The notes: generated by a model from the letters alone, not told the origin. A stretch of DNA of 64,000 nt from Gnetum montanum (GCA_015680685.1 MNCI01009017.1:1056539-1120538), one strand, 5' to 3'. Positions 24,001-39,000 are shown, counted from the first letter of the stretch. Program-made: numbers and translations.

Positions 24001-27000
24001 CCTCAAAAACTGCACATCACTTTGTTTATCAATGCGATTTTCTGAAGGCGGTGTGGCAAACTCTTGAGCTATCTTTTGGCTATTGCAGGCACACTCTGAG
24101 CAAGGATTCGACGGGCACCGCTGTGCTTTGGGTAGTTTGGAAGGCAAGGAATGTGTGCAGGTGTTTAGAGGAGAGAGGCTTCTAATGCCACAGTTGTTGG
24201 TGACACAAGGGCTTAGGTTGTACATAATATAATTTTGCCTAACCATTTCTCAAAAAATGATCTAGCCATATCACAAGATTAACTTCATAACAAATCATAA
24301 CTAAATACATCTAATTGCAAGCGATTCAAAAAGTTAATACCATGATAAATAATTTTGTTTGGTTTGTAGGAAGAATGGCCCACAAAACACATCTTACTAG
24401 CTAGGATATTATCTTACACCCAAGGCAAGTGGTGGCTCCAAAGTTCAAAGACTACATCCTTGCTGGTCAAATCTGCATTATACAAAGACTCTAAAATCAT
24501 GATGATGCAATCTAAGTTTAAATTATAATGCAGAAATATTCACCATGGTCCTCTTCTCCAGCAAATTTTGGTAGTTGGTGGGCTCTTTGTAATCATAACA
24601 CTATAATCTATGAATTAAGGGTAGATCAGAATGGTACTTTGAAAGATCTCATCATGGAAAAATATAGGAAGGTTGATGGTTGGCATAAAATATGGAGGGT
24701 ACATATACCAAGGAAAATTAAGATGTTTGTTGATGCATTAGGATATCCCAATGCATGTGTTTTTAATTCATTGTAGCATCACCATCTTGGTACAATGACT
24801 CTACACTAATGGGGTTACCAAGACGACAGAGCATGTGATTTATATGCACAACTACAACAATCAAGTTTGGATGCTTGCTACCATTCCTATTGAATGAAGT
24901 TTATCAAAGGATAGCTTATCCACCATCTTAGCATCGCTCATCTAGAAAGCTTGGAACCACCTAATCTTTCAGGCTATGCAACTGCCGACACCTTGGGCTC
25001 TTTTGTTACATGCACAATAGCTTTCAAGGAAGGCCCTAACAAACATAGGGCACACTCCTATTATTGATCTTGATGTGCTAGCTTCATGCAGAACTAGGAA
25101 CTTTGGGAACTATTAACTAAGGTGGGTTGTGATGTTGTCTTGTCATTGTTGTCAAGGGAACAACACCTTAATGCAATTATCTTTTTCCAGTGTTGGCTAG
25201 GTGAGCACATGTAGTTCAAAGAAATAAGGATCCCTGTATTTAAGCAACCTATCTCAAACGCATTGAAAGTTCCAACAAAAGGAAAAATTATATTGTTGAT
25301 TGCCAAAGATCTACGGAATGTGGTGAACTTCTTCCCTAGTGGCATGCCAACGGCAACAAGTGGTCAAGTCATGTCCTTCTTGTCACCTTTTTGGCAAGAG
25401 GTGTCTTGAAAGGTTCCTTATGCAATTGGGAAAAGCATCCAAAGTGAATGGAGTCCACTTTGTGTTTCTAAAGTGTCTGCTTCTACATCGTAGGTTTAAT
25501 CTACTACCGTATTTTCTCACTTGCTTGTAGAAGTAACATCCCACCAAAACTCTAGGCTAATTTTGGCATTATGAAGAGCCACAACAACCAAAATGCAATA
25601 AGATAAGGCTACAAGCAAGGTGTCATCTCCAGATCTTAACTTAGGCAATAGGTTCATAACCATCTATGCCAAGAGGCTTTCTGTTAGGAAAGAAGGTTTT
25701 AGCCATAGTGCTAACAAGGTTGCTATTGTTGAGGAGCTTGAGCATCATGCTCTTTAAAAGGAGGTGCCTACAAAGACAGACATTGCTATCAACAACACCA
25801 ACACAAAGACTCAAGCTAGAACGTTGCTTGAGGGCTAGTGGAGCTAGAACGAAGGCGGAGAGTTGTTGAAGAAGCAGCTGGGAATATTAAGGAAGCAAAA
25901 TTGGCAACTGCTGAGCAGGCCTAGGCTAAGCTATCGGCCAAAATTACCAAGACTTTCAGCATAGAACCCATCAAGATATTGCTAGGATGACTGAAGAAAT
26001 TGAAATCCAGGTCAAACAAGAGGCAAAAAAAATGATCAAATTAAATGCAAGATCCTTAGAAAGCAACTACGAGAGAGGATTCTGCACATGAAGAGGCTTG
26101 GAAAGTAAAGAAAGAAGAGTGGTGGAAGGTGGAAGAGTGGGTTCGGTAGCAATAAGAAGAGAAGTGATAGCAGGAGGCATAGGCTGAGAGCCTAGACGAG
26201 GAGATACAAAGATAGGAGACAATTGAGAAGAAGAGAAGAATGGATGCACAAGAGCAATAAGAATAGAAAGAGTGCCCTAGGAAAGCACAAAAGGAGAATG
26301 CAAAGAGTTGGATGAACTATAAGCCAAAATGCCCATATTAGGTGATGGGCATTAAATAGCAAGGCTACGAGCAATGAGATTAATGGCTTTGTCAAGAAAA
26401 AGGTTATGCTTCTACACCCTGACAAGCAAAATCACCTACCTCTAGAAGAGTGCAAGAGGAAGGCAAAAGAACTAAAGCACTTAAAAAGAGACCCATGGAT
26501 ACATAAAGGATGAGGAAGATTGTGTTATGGTGGATGCCCTAAACAAGGAATCAAAAGAGTTTTGCACATGTACTTTTATGTCTGTTCCTAAGGATGCACT
26601 CTAGATTCTCTCAATTTGTAAAGGAACAAAATCAATGTTTTTTAGGTTTCAAGGATCTTTCAGGGTTCTGTGTCAAGGGGCTTTTTGGAAGGATAGGGGT
26701 AAGACCTATCCCATCAATTTTGTTCGTCTCTTATTGTATGATGAAATGATGCTTCTGTGGGATGGTTCTCTACCCTTGAAGGGATGGGCTTCAACCCCTT
26801 TGCCTCTGTGCTTTGGTGAGCTTGTCGCTCACTAGGCTTTGTAACTTTACTTTTCTGTTAATAAAACCCCAACCTTTCCACAAAAAAATAAAAATAACAA
26901 TCTAATTGCATGGTTGTTCATATAAATCCAAAAATCGAAATCCACTACATAGTATAGATCCAAAAATAAGTTCTCCCTCCTTTTTATTGTACATATGATT

Positions 27001-30000
27001 TTGCACTAATATAACTTCCCAAACTCTTCTCATTAAAAAAAATAGATCCTAAAATAAGAGTGTTCACATAATATCTAAAATGCTATCAGTAGCCACTTTA
27101 CAATATCAAGTCCAAAATAGGAATTCCTAGTTAAACTACACAAATCTCTTCTAAAAGACCAAAGAAGTCTATGAATATTGTTAAGCCTTTTCACCATCAA
27201 CACGTCCCTCTTTCACCTGCAAGTCCTAAACTTGCCACACATTTTATATGAAAAAAAATTAAGAGGTAAGACACTATCCCACTAAGGATAACCTCTCATG
27301 CCACCTACAATCATAGGTACACCCAAAGATGAACTTGAAACTAAAATCTACCAATATGGCTCCAACAATAAGGATGGTCATGAAGCAACAAACACAAATT
27401 AGTATATTATAATATATGATCCATCTAACATTTATTATGATCAACGACGACAGAGGAACCTGGCAATTTCAACAAAACAAAGAAAAACAAACCAAGTATT
27501 CCATCACCAAGCCTACTATCCTACTTATAATTACAACATAGCTACCTTTTTTCCAAGGTGTTGGGACTTGAAGATGATGAATAACCGCAACATCATATGT
27601 TACCCTCCTCAAGGCCTCCAAACCTCCCAACACCCACTCGAAGATCTAAACCTCAATCAAGCAAGAGTTTTGACGGCACCTTTCTCTCTTGACCAAATAA
27701 TGGAATGAAGGACAACCAGGCAAGTGTCAAATTGTCAACACAGCGTAGGAAACAACTTATTTTTCAAAAAGGAAAAATAAAAGCCTCTTTAAAAACCAGC
27801 TATTGTATAAGTACATACCAAAAGGGAAAGTCTGTGTGAGACATTGTATAGCCTACAATTATGACTTCATCAAGACATCATTTTATGATTACAAGTTTTT
27901 CATTACATATCAATTTTAAGTAAGCCATTACCTGCTAGAAGTAGCCATTACCTGCTAGAAGTTCTTGGTCTTACTGTAGGTCATATTTACATGGTTTTAA
28001 ACCAAGGTTGGAATGTATATTGTTTGGTGCTACTCCTCAACTTCGAGGATTTTTGCCTCACGCTTGAACTTGCTTTCATTCCCTTGCTCTTTCTACCATC
28101 TGGCAATTTCAATTTAACATGGTTTATTGTAGAGATCCTCTAGTTAATTTTCTTCCTTTGCCATTTGAAGGTGGCATCATTAAATAGTTCATGCTTTAGC
28201 AATATCCCTGAATGTATCCCTCTTCAATTGTTTTTTCTTTACAATAGGAAGCCTTCAATATGAAGTAAAAATCAAAGAGAGCACTTCAAAATAAGGGTAA
28301 GGTCTAATCCTTTTCCTACCCTAAAAGGGGAAAATTTTTTAGGATTGGCTGTAAAGATGAAAACCTAAGATGACATCTCCAAAACTGTTCGTGCTTCTTT
28401 TATGTTATGTTGGAGTTTCACCTCTCTTTGGTGCTCATTTACTATTGTACTCTAAATTTTTCTTATTTTTAATATATTTTATTATTGGGCTCCAATAACC
28501 CCAATTAAAATAACTACTGATAGCATTAATACTTTATTACTAACATTTGATTCTCATTTGCCTACCACAAAAAAAGATGTTTTCGACCATAGCACTAATT
28601 TTAAGGATCAGGCACATGAGAATAATGCATGGTTTGGCTACCGGAAGGAAAGTGCCCGTATGCTATTATGGATATAACTACAATACCTCATGGATTGGAT
28701 TGCACTGTGTTGACATATCAAGAGAACTACTACTCGGCCCCATCCAGATGGTACAAGCAAATGCTGTGAAATGTGCCTGAAAGGAGGAGGCATTTAAAGA
28801 GTTTCAACAGGCTACAGCCTTTGTTGATACAGAAAGGCATCAGGCTGTTCTGAATGTGATTCATTGTGCGGCTATATCAGACTGCCCAGGCATCTGTAGG
28901 ATTGTGGGGTCTGTACTGATGGGTGGGAGAAGCCCACCTTTGCAGTTGGTGTGTTTTGGAGCATCTCTGGCTTCTGTTTTTCCTCTGTCGGTTCTGGCCA
29001 GAAAAGGGGGAGTTTTGGCGTTTCATGGCTGTAATGGTTATGGTTCCGACACTAACTCCGGTGGGCAGAACCAGTTCCTTTTCTTTTCTGCTCCTTTGTT
29101 ATCCTTCGTGGGTCCTCAGGACCTCCACGTTTTTTACACTTTAGGGGGCTGGTTCCTCTCCTTGCTATTGGGGGTTTTCACCCCCTTACAATTTTGATTG
29201 TACATAATTTGCAGATCTCTTAATATAATCCAATTTCCCAAACTTTTATCAAAAAAAATTATCAACAATTACAATCAAATTAGCACAATACTTTGACAGA
29301 ACTGGAGAACATAACAATGTGCCAAAATACCCCTTGGAATCAAAATTGTGACTTGCATAACCACAATTCATATGTTTTAACAAAGTGAACAATGTTCCAT
29401 TAATAAAATTTGAGGAGACTTACATCATACAATCAATATGATACTTGGTAATTGTATTGCCTAAGTCTTAAGCAAATAAGTATCATCACCCACAGGCTCA
29501 ACAACCATCCTGCCAAGGCAAGGTCCTGAGTGGTTGCACCTAGGCTTGAACCCAAGTCTTACAACTTGAGAAACAAACTTCTTATCATTACTCCGAGTGG
29601 TGGTCCCTAAGCAAGTAGCTTTCATAGAATCATTTTCTTGCAATGCACATGATGGTGTTTCAAATAACCATGAGAAACTTTCTACGCACACATGATCAAG
29701 ACAATGACAATGTACCCATAGAGTACTATCATTTCCACAATGCACGTGACCTTTGTCCTTTTTCTGGCTAATTCATGTGAGGCATTTGTAATGTTATCAT
29801 AACAACGTTAAGTTCTATGGATTACACCAACCTATGTTATTTTCCAAATTTTATTTTCACATGGTACTATATTTATCCAAGCTTAGCATTAAATAAAAAA
29901 CGTATTCACAAGTGAAATTCTAGAGCTTCTTAGCAAAAACTTGAAATTAAAAAGAAGCTTTCATTGACATTAAACCATGGATATATATAATCAATGTTTA

Positions 30001-33000
30001 AAACATCAATATGACTAAATGCAAAATACGACACTCTACATAGTAAACTATATATGCAACAATGGCAATAAAAAAATCAAGAAAAAATCATTAAAATTAA
30101 ACCATTTTGACAGTGAAACTGATTCCATGATTTAAAAAAATCACTTAAATTTTCTATAATAAAACAAGTTTATAATCTTTATATCAAATGCTATTCTTGA
30201 TGATCTTTTGAATTTTTAATTACCTGTCTTGAGAGCTATCTCTAACAAGAGCTTCAAAAATCCAATTGTAACTTTCTGTATCAGGCTTCATATATTCTAC
30301 AATAAAAACAAAACGTTAATCTGCACAATAACAGTTTCTTGGAAAAAATCAACTAGTTCAGAATGAAGATCATAACTCTCACATGAAAATATGATGAGTG
30401 TTCAACCACAAATATTTCATTGATAGTGAGTAAAATATCTCTCCATTTGAATTAAAGTTATAATTTTGGCCAAGAGGCCAACTACCAATCAAAGATTGGT
30501 AACACTAAATAATATTCCATCCATAATGTCAACATATTTGCTCCAAGCGAATCACAACTTCTACATTTATGTCTTTGTATTGCAATACACAAGGAATAAA
30601 ATTTAAAGGATAAAGATAGCATGCATAGAAAACAATATGAGAATTCAGAAATATTTTGCAGCACAAGATTTATTACCAAACTTGGAATTAGTTAGCTTAT
30701 CATGCAATCATAGCGACTTGACCAAAATTGTTATGAAATACATCAAATCTGGTAAAATAGTGACATAGATAATTTTCAATACAGTAGATGAACTAAAATC
30801 CCAACGATAAGGCCCCAACCCGTCAAGGTAGACAAATGATTTAACAATTTTATATGGTCAGCTATCTACATTATGCCATAGTCCCTGAACATATATTTTT
30901 GCCATGCTCCCAAGTGGCACATGTCCCAACATAACAACTTTGAAATCAAACTTGTGACTTGCACAAGCTTTGTTCAAAGCAAATATCATGCAAAAAGTAA
31001 CATAAAAAAGATAACAATGCAAGATACAAGTTGTGATTTGAAGAATTCCTAAGGTTATAAAGAGCTCATGCATTCCACCCAACAAGCTAAATTCCTTGGG
31101 GTGTTTCTCAAACTTGATATTGTGAAGGCTTATGACATGGTTAGATGGTCTGCCCTACAAGATATCATGCTCAAGAAAGGNGAAAAGGGCAGAACATTTA
31201 ATGACATATAAGAGCTGTTGGCTATGCAAGTGATACCCTCCACCTGAATCCCTTGCAGACCTTGAGACCTGTAGCAAGTATTCATAGAGTCCTAGCTAAA
31301 ATGAAAAGTTAGGTAGCTAGTGGGTCCCCCTCTTTGAGGCCTCGTTCGGGGGAGGAAAATCCCTTGAGTTGGTCGTTGATATCAATGGAATAGACACTAG
31401 AGCATTACATATGAAGACACAATTGAACAAATTTATTAGCAAAGCCTTTCTTGAGCATGATATCTTGTAGGGCAGACCATCTAACCATGTCATAAGCCTT
31501 CACAATATCAAGTTTGAGAAACACCCCAAGGAATTTAGCTTGTTGGGTGGAATGCATGAGCTCTTTATAACCTTAGGAATTCTTCAAATCACAACTTGTA
31601 TCTTGCATTGTTATCTTTTTTATGTTACTTTTTGCATGATATTTGCTTTGAACAAAGCTTGTGCAAGTCACAAGTTTGATTTCAAAGTTGTTATGTTGGG
31701 ACATGTGCCACTTGGGAGCATGGCAAAAATATATGTTCAGGGACTATGGCATAATGTAGATAGCTGACCATATAAAATTGTTAAATCATTTGTCTACCTT
31801 GACGGGTTGGGGCCTTATCGTTGGGATTTTAGTTCATCTACTGTATTGAAAATTATCTATGTCACTATTTTACCAGATTTGATGTATTTCATAACAATTT
31901 TGGTCAAGTCGCTATGATTGCATGATAAGCTAACTAATTCCAAGTTTGGTAATAAATCTTGTGCTGCAAAATATTTCTGAATTCTCATATTGTTTTCTAT
32001 GCATGCTATCTTTATCCTTTAAATTTTATTCCTTGTGTATTGCAATACAAAGACATAAATGTAGAAGTTGTGATTCGCTTGGAGCAAATATGTTGACATT
32101 ATGGATGGAATATTATTTAGTGTTACCAATCTTTGATTGGTAGTNGCCCTAGCAAGCCCATGCCCTTTTTCCATAGCAACCAAGCTATGTGACTATTGTG
32201 CATCACATCAGGGGAATACCCTAACATCTGCAAAATCAAAAAAAAAAATAATAATAACTCATGCATGAGATTTGGCATAGTTTTATAATCAGTTGTGAAC
32301 CTGAAACTAACACTCCTCTTTTTGTATTCACACTTGGGACTGGCGTTGACAAAGTTTTTAACAATTCTCAATTACAATATGAAACTCAAACATAAGTTCT
32401 TCAATCAAACAACAAATAGCTAGTCTTTTGTAAAATTGAGAACAATGAGATTTAGCTGAGAGAACAAAATATAGTGGGTGATGCACAAATCAACTAGCAC
32501 ATCACAATCCTTTAATTCTTGAATGTTTTGTAGACTTCTATGACAAGTAATGAAAAAGCTAAAGTTCAACCACCCTTGAGAACATGCAAAAGTATAGTGA
32601 ACAGAATTTTACAATTTGTTAATATCATTTAATACCATGAGATCTAGGCTTTTCCCCACTCCAATAAAATGTTTTCCCCTATGATTCAAGCTCATGTCTA
32701 CACAAGATCAATCCCAATCAGCATTAATCTCCATCACTATGTGGTCATCAAAATCCTAAATATTTAAAGGAATCTACTTGAGAGTGATGCTTGCATTAAA
32801 ATCCCCACACAAAAATCTCCAATATGAGAGCAAGCAATAATATCCATACCCAATGCCTAAAATGAAAAATCATATGACATACCTTCTTGCTTATACAATA
32901 GCATCTCCTAGAGCAAAATAAAGAAAAACAATGAATTAATCCTACCCAATCTTTAACCAAACATACTACATATTGTCATCCACTTTTTCAACTCAAATCA

Positions 33001-36000
33001 ATTTTCCTATACTACTACATAATAAAATAGCTGAAACTCCAAGTAGACGTCCTCTATCTTCCTTTTGTTTATTAGGGAATGAATAAACTAGAAAACTAGG
33101 ACTTGTTAAAACCTAGGATTAGGTGGCTAACAATCTCTATTTGTGAGTGCTATTGCCAACATGCTCAACATTTCTACTATTGATTCCTCTAGCACTAGTG
33201 GGATCGAAGATGTCACGTTTTTCTTCCCACACAAGATTCCAACCTTTGCAAGTGGACACATGCTTGATCCTCCCCTTCACCACCTTGGCAATGGGCTACC
33301 AAATTGGTGGAACAGTTTTTTCATCCAATCTAGGAATACTTTGAAACTCCTCAGCATACATTACATGTTTCTCAAATGTTTGCAACTATAGCATTAGGTG
33401 CAATTGCCCTACTTCTTCAAAGCCTAACTAGAGGAACCATAGCTGAATAACTAGGCACATGCTTGGTCCTCTCTTTCACCGCCTGTGCAATAGGCTACCA
33501 AACTAGTCAAACATTTTTTTTGCCCAATCCAAAAATACTTGGAAAACTCTTGAGCGTGCATTTCTCCTTTCTCAAATGTTTGTAGCTATAGCATCAAGCA
33601 AACTTGCTCTACTTCTTCAAAGCCTGCCTAGAGCAACGATAGCTGAATAAGCATTAAGGCCTACTTCTTGACTTGTGGAGGTTGACAANTTTTCTGAAAG
33701 TCGAGGTTGTCCCTTGACCCTAGTGAGAGATGAGCTTGGCACATATAGGTATTTTTAAAATGCCCAATAGGTGGCACTAGGGGAGGCTAAGTTGCTGGAG
33801 CATCAAATTTTGTCCTTGTCAACCTCCACAAGTCAAGAAGTAGGCCTTAATGCTTATTCAGCTATCGTTGCTCTAGGCAGGCTTTGAAGAAGTAGAGCAA
33901 GTTTGCTTGATGCTATAGCTACAAACATTTGAGAAAGGAGAAATGCACGCTCAAGAGTTTTCCAAGTATTTTTGGATTGGGCAAAAAAANGTTGAAAGAG
34001 AAAGTGTTGCATGAAGAGAAGCTGCAACACCAAGAAGAAAACATCTGGAGGAGGCCAACCTCACAGCAAAGGCAGCTTCTAGAGCAAAAGCCCAAAGAAA
34101 AATCAGGAAAGAGATTCATAGTAGAGAACAGGAGGAGCAGGAAAGGACAGATATCAAAAAAGACATTAGGCTTTGCACATGAGCTCCATGGGGTACTGGT
34201 TTGCTAACAAGAGGGGCCACTACATTGAGTTAGGAGTTAACTATAGATCTTCCAACAAAAAGATTAAATTAATGTTGAAACAGCAATTAACTCTCTTTCA
34301 TCCGAACAAGACATTGCATTTGAGCTCAAAGGAAATTCTTCGCAAACATGCAGAGCTCCAAAGGCTTAATGAAATTTTTAGTTTTGTCAAACTTGAAGCA
34401 TATAGGGTAATTGTGAATCAAATGCATTCTGGAATAAGAACTAACTGCATTTGCCACTCTCTCCCCTTTGCATAATGGAGTCCTCTATCTTTTGTCTATT
34501 TATCAACAGCTTCTGCTGTAAGTGTTTTGGGTTTAGAAGGCCAACAGACCATTTTGGTTCTGATTGCTATGTTCTTATTAGTAACTATAAGTTGTCCATG
34601 CCATTAGGAAGAATGGCCGCATTTACTCTTTTTGTTGGTTGGGGGCAGTTCCTCCCCACACGGTCTGTTAGGTTCCCGGCACCCTCCTTCTATCAATTTT
34701 GTTTTTGTGTTGTTTATACGATACTTCCTAACCTTTTTTTTCAAAGAAAAAAACGGAGGAGAAATGTATTAGCAATGCCAAAGACGTCAAACTTAGCAAA
34801 ATAGACAAAAAAAAAAAGCAATATGGTACAAACTAGCAACCTTGTCATCTACAGAACCATCAATCTTAAAGAACCCATAGTGCAAGGGATAACAACCTTT
34901 AGTTAATTCTTTAATGATAGCCACATATCTTGCATTTAAATATACAACTTCTCCCTTTTTTTGTGAGAAAAGGTTAAGGATATATTACAGCCGAAAAATA
35001 GTTACAATCACCAAGAGAGGAGAGGAACACCCCCAGAAACAGTGATTGGGGCAGAAAAACCTCCAAGAAGGGGCTGGAGACCCCCAAAATAGATGTGTGT
35101 CCGTTTTCAAAAAACAACAGAAGAGACAAAATAGACAGATCCTAGGGCCCCAACATACTAGACTTGACAAACTACCCTTTGAAACCAAGCCCTAAAAACC
35201 CCACAAACTGGACCAGACACCCCTGCTTAAACTTGGTAAAGGCCACCATCAGATAGGACAAGAGAGTTTGGTGCAGAGGCAGCATGGCCTTTCCTGCATA
35301 TGGGTCATGTCCAAAATATTCCTATGGTGCTCAGACAACACAAAAGCAACTGCCTCCTCAAATTCCTTATACTATTTTTCCCGTTGCACCCATTCATTTG
35401 CATCCAAGTCCCTAGCCTTGTTCAAGTGAAGCTTGCTAGATATGGTCCTAATAAATCTCCTCAACCCGGCCCAAGACACATTCCTGCTAACACCCACGAC
35501 CATATATGGGCACTTCCCCATCCATTGCTAGTGCATGGCATTTGTCTCATGAGCAGCATCATGATTTCTCTTCATTTGCTGCTTTTCAAGAAAGGTGGGC
35601 ACACTACTCCTCCTCCTCCTTGTCCCTTGCTTGACACGCCTTTTCCTTCCTGCAAAGATCCTCTTTGATCTAGGCCCATAGTTGATCCTCTAGCACACCC
35701 CTAAACATCATCTCCCTCAACTCCTATTGGCGTTGCTCCTTCATGGCTTTGTCTCTTTTTCACAACTCCTCCTACCTCCACGCTAGATCTTCCTAGTTCC
35801 TCCTTTCTAGCTCTACTACCAACCTAGCTTGCTCTTCAATCCTCACCCTTGCCTCAATCTTAGTAGTAGCCCTATAGAGCTCCACTGCAAATTTAGCCTC
35901 AAGCTCCCAATGATTCTCCTCCACCTACTGCAGCAATTTTTAAAACTTCAGCTGCTAGTTGGTGGCTGACTCCTACCAATCAAAGCTCTCCCCAACCCCT

Positions 36001-39000
36001 AGGAGGCCCCCTCATTCAGCCACACCCATTGGAGCAAAGGACAAAGACACCTCCTCCTAGTTTAGCCTACACCACTCATACACTGCACCAAAAGAATGGG
36101 GCTTTACCAAAACAGGCTCTTGCGGCCTGGCCACCACCCAAAGCGCCAAAATGAAGCTATAGCGATGGCCCTGCCTCCCCCAGCAGAGGGAGGTGAGGAA
36201 GAACTTTGGCAAGTTCACTCGTCAACCAAGCTGTAAGCAATAGAGAAACACAAAATACACCCCCAATAGTTTCTAGACGTTACCGAATTGGATGAAGAAC
36301 CTATCCACCAACTCCACAACCTCTTGCCATAAATGGGGGAGGGCCAATTTTGGAACCTAGCCACTCCTAGTCTTTGGGACTGCCCATTGAAGAAAACCTC
36401 AGCATCCTAAAGGTTGCACCCCATAGGCAGCACAACCTCACCTTCGAAACACACTCCGAGGTACTCCACGACAACAGCCTCCATGAGGTGAATGCGAGCA
36501 CCACAAAACATCATGTCGTCGCCCCTTTAGCACTTATAGAATATGTTGTCAAGTAGGTCCAAGTCATCAACCAAGAGGAGGAGGAGGTCATCCCACCCAA
36601 CCCACACCACCATTGCGCACAGGCCCTGATTATTCCTAAAAGCCACGCAGTATGGTTCATACGTAGGTGTTACACCCATCACAACAGATGCTTCCCTCCA
36701 TAGGTAGCTCCCTTGGAGAACTATCTATTGTGGTGACCTTAGCGGGGCAGCCTAAAAGATTCAGTCATTCTATGCATCCCAAAGGACCCAAAGCACAACA
36801 ACCATTGGGGATTCACCATGAAGCTTCACCATGGAGCTGCTAGAGAAGTGCTAGGCCAGATGTCCAGCACACTACTTTAGCAAAAGAACAAAGGTAGATG
36901 AAGCATTGTAGTGTCTCAAGCTCAACATGGCAAAGAGAGAAAAATGTATCAATAAGAGGGCCACATTTCTGAAGTAACACATAGACTGAGAACACACCTT
37001 AGAAAATTAGCCATATAAAGCATTCGATTTTTTCAGGCAAACACCACTTCCAAATGGCCTACCATCGCAAGATCATGGCATATTTGCAAGCTAACACTTC
37101 CAGCAGTGAAGCAACACCCCCAACTAAGTATGAGTCTTGTGTATTAGCAGTCTAGGGTTGGCACTTCTTTCTCAAGATACATACCCACTGTGCTTGATCA
37201 TCATCCTCTTGAATGAGATGGTTAACGAAATCCTAGTACTCAAACAAAATGGAGTCTTCACAGCTTACCACCCCTAGGCCCCTAACATCTTAGGTCATGC
37301 CACCTTTTCCCAACAGACAAGATGTAGCCAATGTCTCCCTTCTTCTCTTAACCAACTGAAATTTCAAATATTATGGTCAATTTTGTTAATAGCCCATTTT
37401 GATGGTGAGGTCACTAAGGCAACAAATCTGGCCATGGCAAAGAAAATCGACATAGCCAACAACATCCTTCCCTTCCTTGTAAAGAACCGAGAGGTCCAAT
37501 CCTCAACCCTAGACTAGATCCATTGAATGAAATGAGACCAAGATGCATTCCTATTCTAGGCAAACATGGGGATCCCCAAGTAAGAGATCTGGAAGGACCC
37601 CAGTGATCCCCAATGTACAACAAATAATCCCTTTCACTATTGCCTCCATATTAAGGAAGTGACAATGGATTTGTCCCAATTGACAATGAGCCCAGTTTCC
37701 CGAGACATGTGCCACAAAGCCCAAGCAGTAGCTTCTGCATGTGGCACAATAACCCTAGAGGCGAGGATTGTATCATCTATATAGTGACTAGCAATGCTGG
37801 TGATACCTTCAATGTTCAAACCTCTCATGCCTTTAGACCTACAATACTAATTCATAGTATCCATAGCAATAATAAATAGATATAGTGAGAGGAGATCACC
37901 TTAGCGCAACCCCATGCAAGGTAGGAGAACCCCCATAACCACTCGTTTATGTCAAATGAGAAGGCCCTCATGGCCTAAAGGTTAATGCAAAGATTTACAA
38001 ACTTTGGATGGAGCCCTTTCCTTACCATGAACTCTCTGAGGAAAACTCAATGCACAGTGTCATAGGCTTTTGCAATATCAAGCTTAATGACTATACCTAG
38101 GAATTTGGCACTTTGAACTAAATGCATGATCTCCTAGAGCAGCAATATTTGGTCTTGGATGTATCTTCCTTTGACAAACCCGGCTTGTTGGATGCCCATG
38201 AGAGCCAACATCATGGGTTGCGGCCACCTAACCAGGATCTTTGTAAAGTGTCTAAGCAACATGTTACAAACTCTGATGAGTCTAAAATGTGCTAGGAGAG
38301 TGGGATTTTAGATTTTAGGTATAAGCACAATCCTTGAACAATTGATTTCATTTCTAACATGTCCCCATCTGAGCATAAGGTTGAACGCATCGGTAATATT
38401 ATCCCTCATAACATCAAAAAATTCTCTAAAAAGCTCAACTTCAATGCTTTCCCACATTTCATGGAACTGATGACATAAAAAAGCTCCTACTTGGTTACGG
38501 GGGCCAGCAATCTATCATTATCTCCCCTTTGGATGACCCATTGGATGGGAACAGAGATTGGGGAGGAATCCCTTCCCCCTCCCCCAATCCAGATGTCAAA
38601 CCAGAACTGCTATAGAATCTAGGCAATAGCTTACATGTCATGGACCACATTTCCCCATTTAGAGATAGAATGAATCATCTTGGCTCCCTTATCAACATTT
38701 GCTGCAGCAAAGAACTTTTTGTTCCTATACCCATCCCTCAACCACTTGGCCCGTGATCTTTCCTTCTAGCACTGCTTTTCTTCCTGTAACATTTTTTGAA
38801 GTTGGAGTAATAGATCATGTTCTTCCTCCTCAAGAAATTTCCCTAGCTCTTGTATTGCCTATATATGTAGCAACCTTTGTTGTAGGTCTACACACTTTAC
38901 TTTAAATGAATATTTGTTCTACATCTGAATCCTTTGGATCCCAAGTTTAAGCAAGGACATGCCTTATTTGAGGAAATCACATGGATCTCCTTGTGATAAG

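Larger units (their letters stand above)
19545..24259 (+). mobile_element. LINE B, complete L1-type element without J domain
   Basis: 4.7 kb, flanked by the 12-bp target duplication ATCTAGCCATAT (19533-19544 and 24260-24271). It has a GC-rich 5' leader, ORF1 with a DUF4283-like RNA-binding part and knuckle, an endonuclease, RT and zf-RVT, and the tail 'accatttctcaaaaaa'. All ORFs contain stops. The zf-RVT is followed within about 80 bp by the tail, so this family lacks the extension of LINEs A, C, D, G and H. Confidence 0.88.
24320..26899 (+). mobile_element. LINE C, 5'-truncated, with J-domain extension
   Basis: Flanked by the 11-bp target duplication ATCTAATTGCA (24309-24319 and 26900-26910). 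It starts in the RT thumb ('NNFVWFVGRMAHKTHL'), continues through zf-RVT, extension domain, coiled coil and J-like segment, and ends 'ccaacctttccacaaaaaaa'. It inserted 50 bp beyond the end of LINE B. It has many stops and shifts. Confidence 0.85.
33145..34755 (+). mobile_element. LINE G, 3' part: extension domain, coil and J domain
   Basis: 5'-truncated. The extension domain ('GNGLPNWWNSFFIQSRN', 'IHYMFLKCLQL') is partly duplicated in tandem (about 33245-33444 and 33448-33645). An N-bounded inverted repeat (33515-33688/33816-33989) follows. Next come a basic coiled coil (33990-34160), a J-like domain and the tail 'cctaaccttttttttcaaagaaaaaaa'. Confidence 0.7.

Noticed and set aside
29461-29745. 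94-codon minus-strand frame as a small protein
   Set aside because: It overlaps a SINE head with box-B-like sequence; no protein motif.
30481-32144. Natural palindromic element or siRNA hairpin locus
   Set aside because: Ns at the arm edges and restoration of a LINE frame on flipping favour misassembly.
32123-32371. Minus-strand frame with an acceptor-like site as an extra exon
   Set aside because: No family match, wrong place in the pTAC3-like order, and it runs into an N at the inverted-repeat edge.
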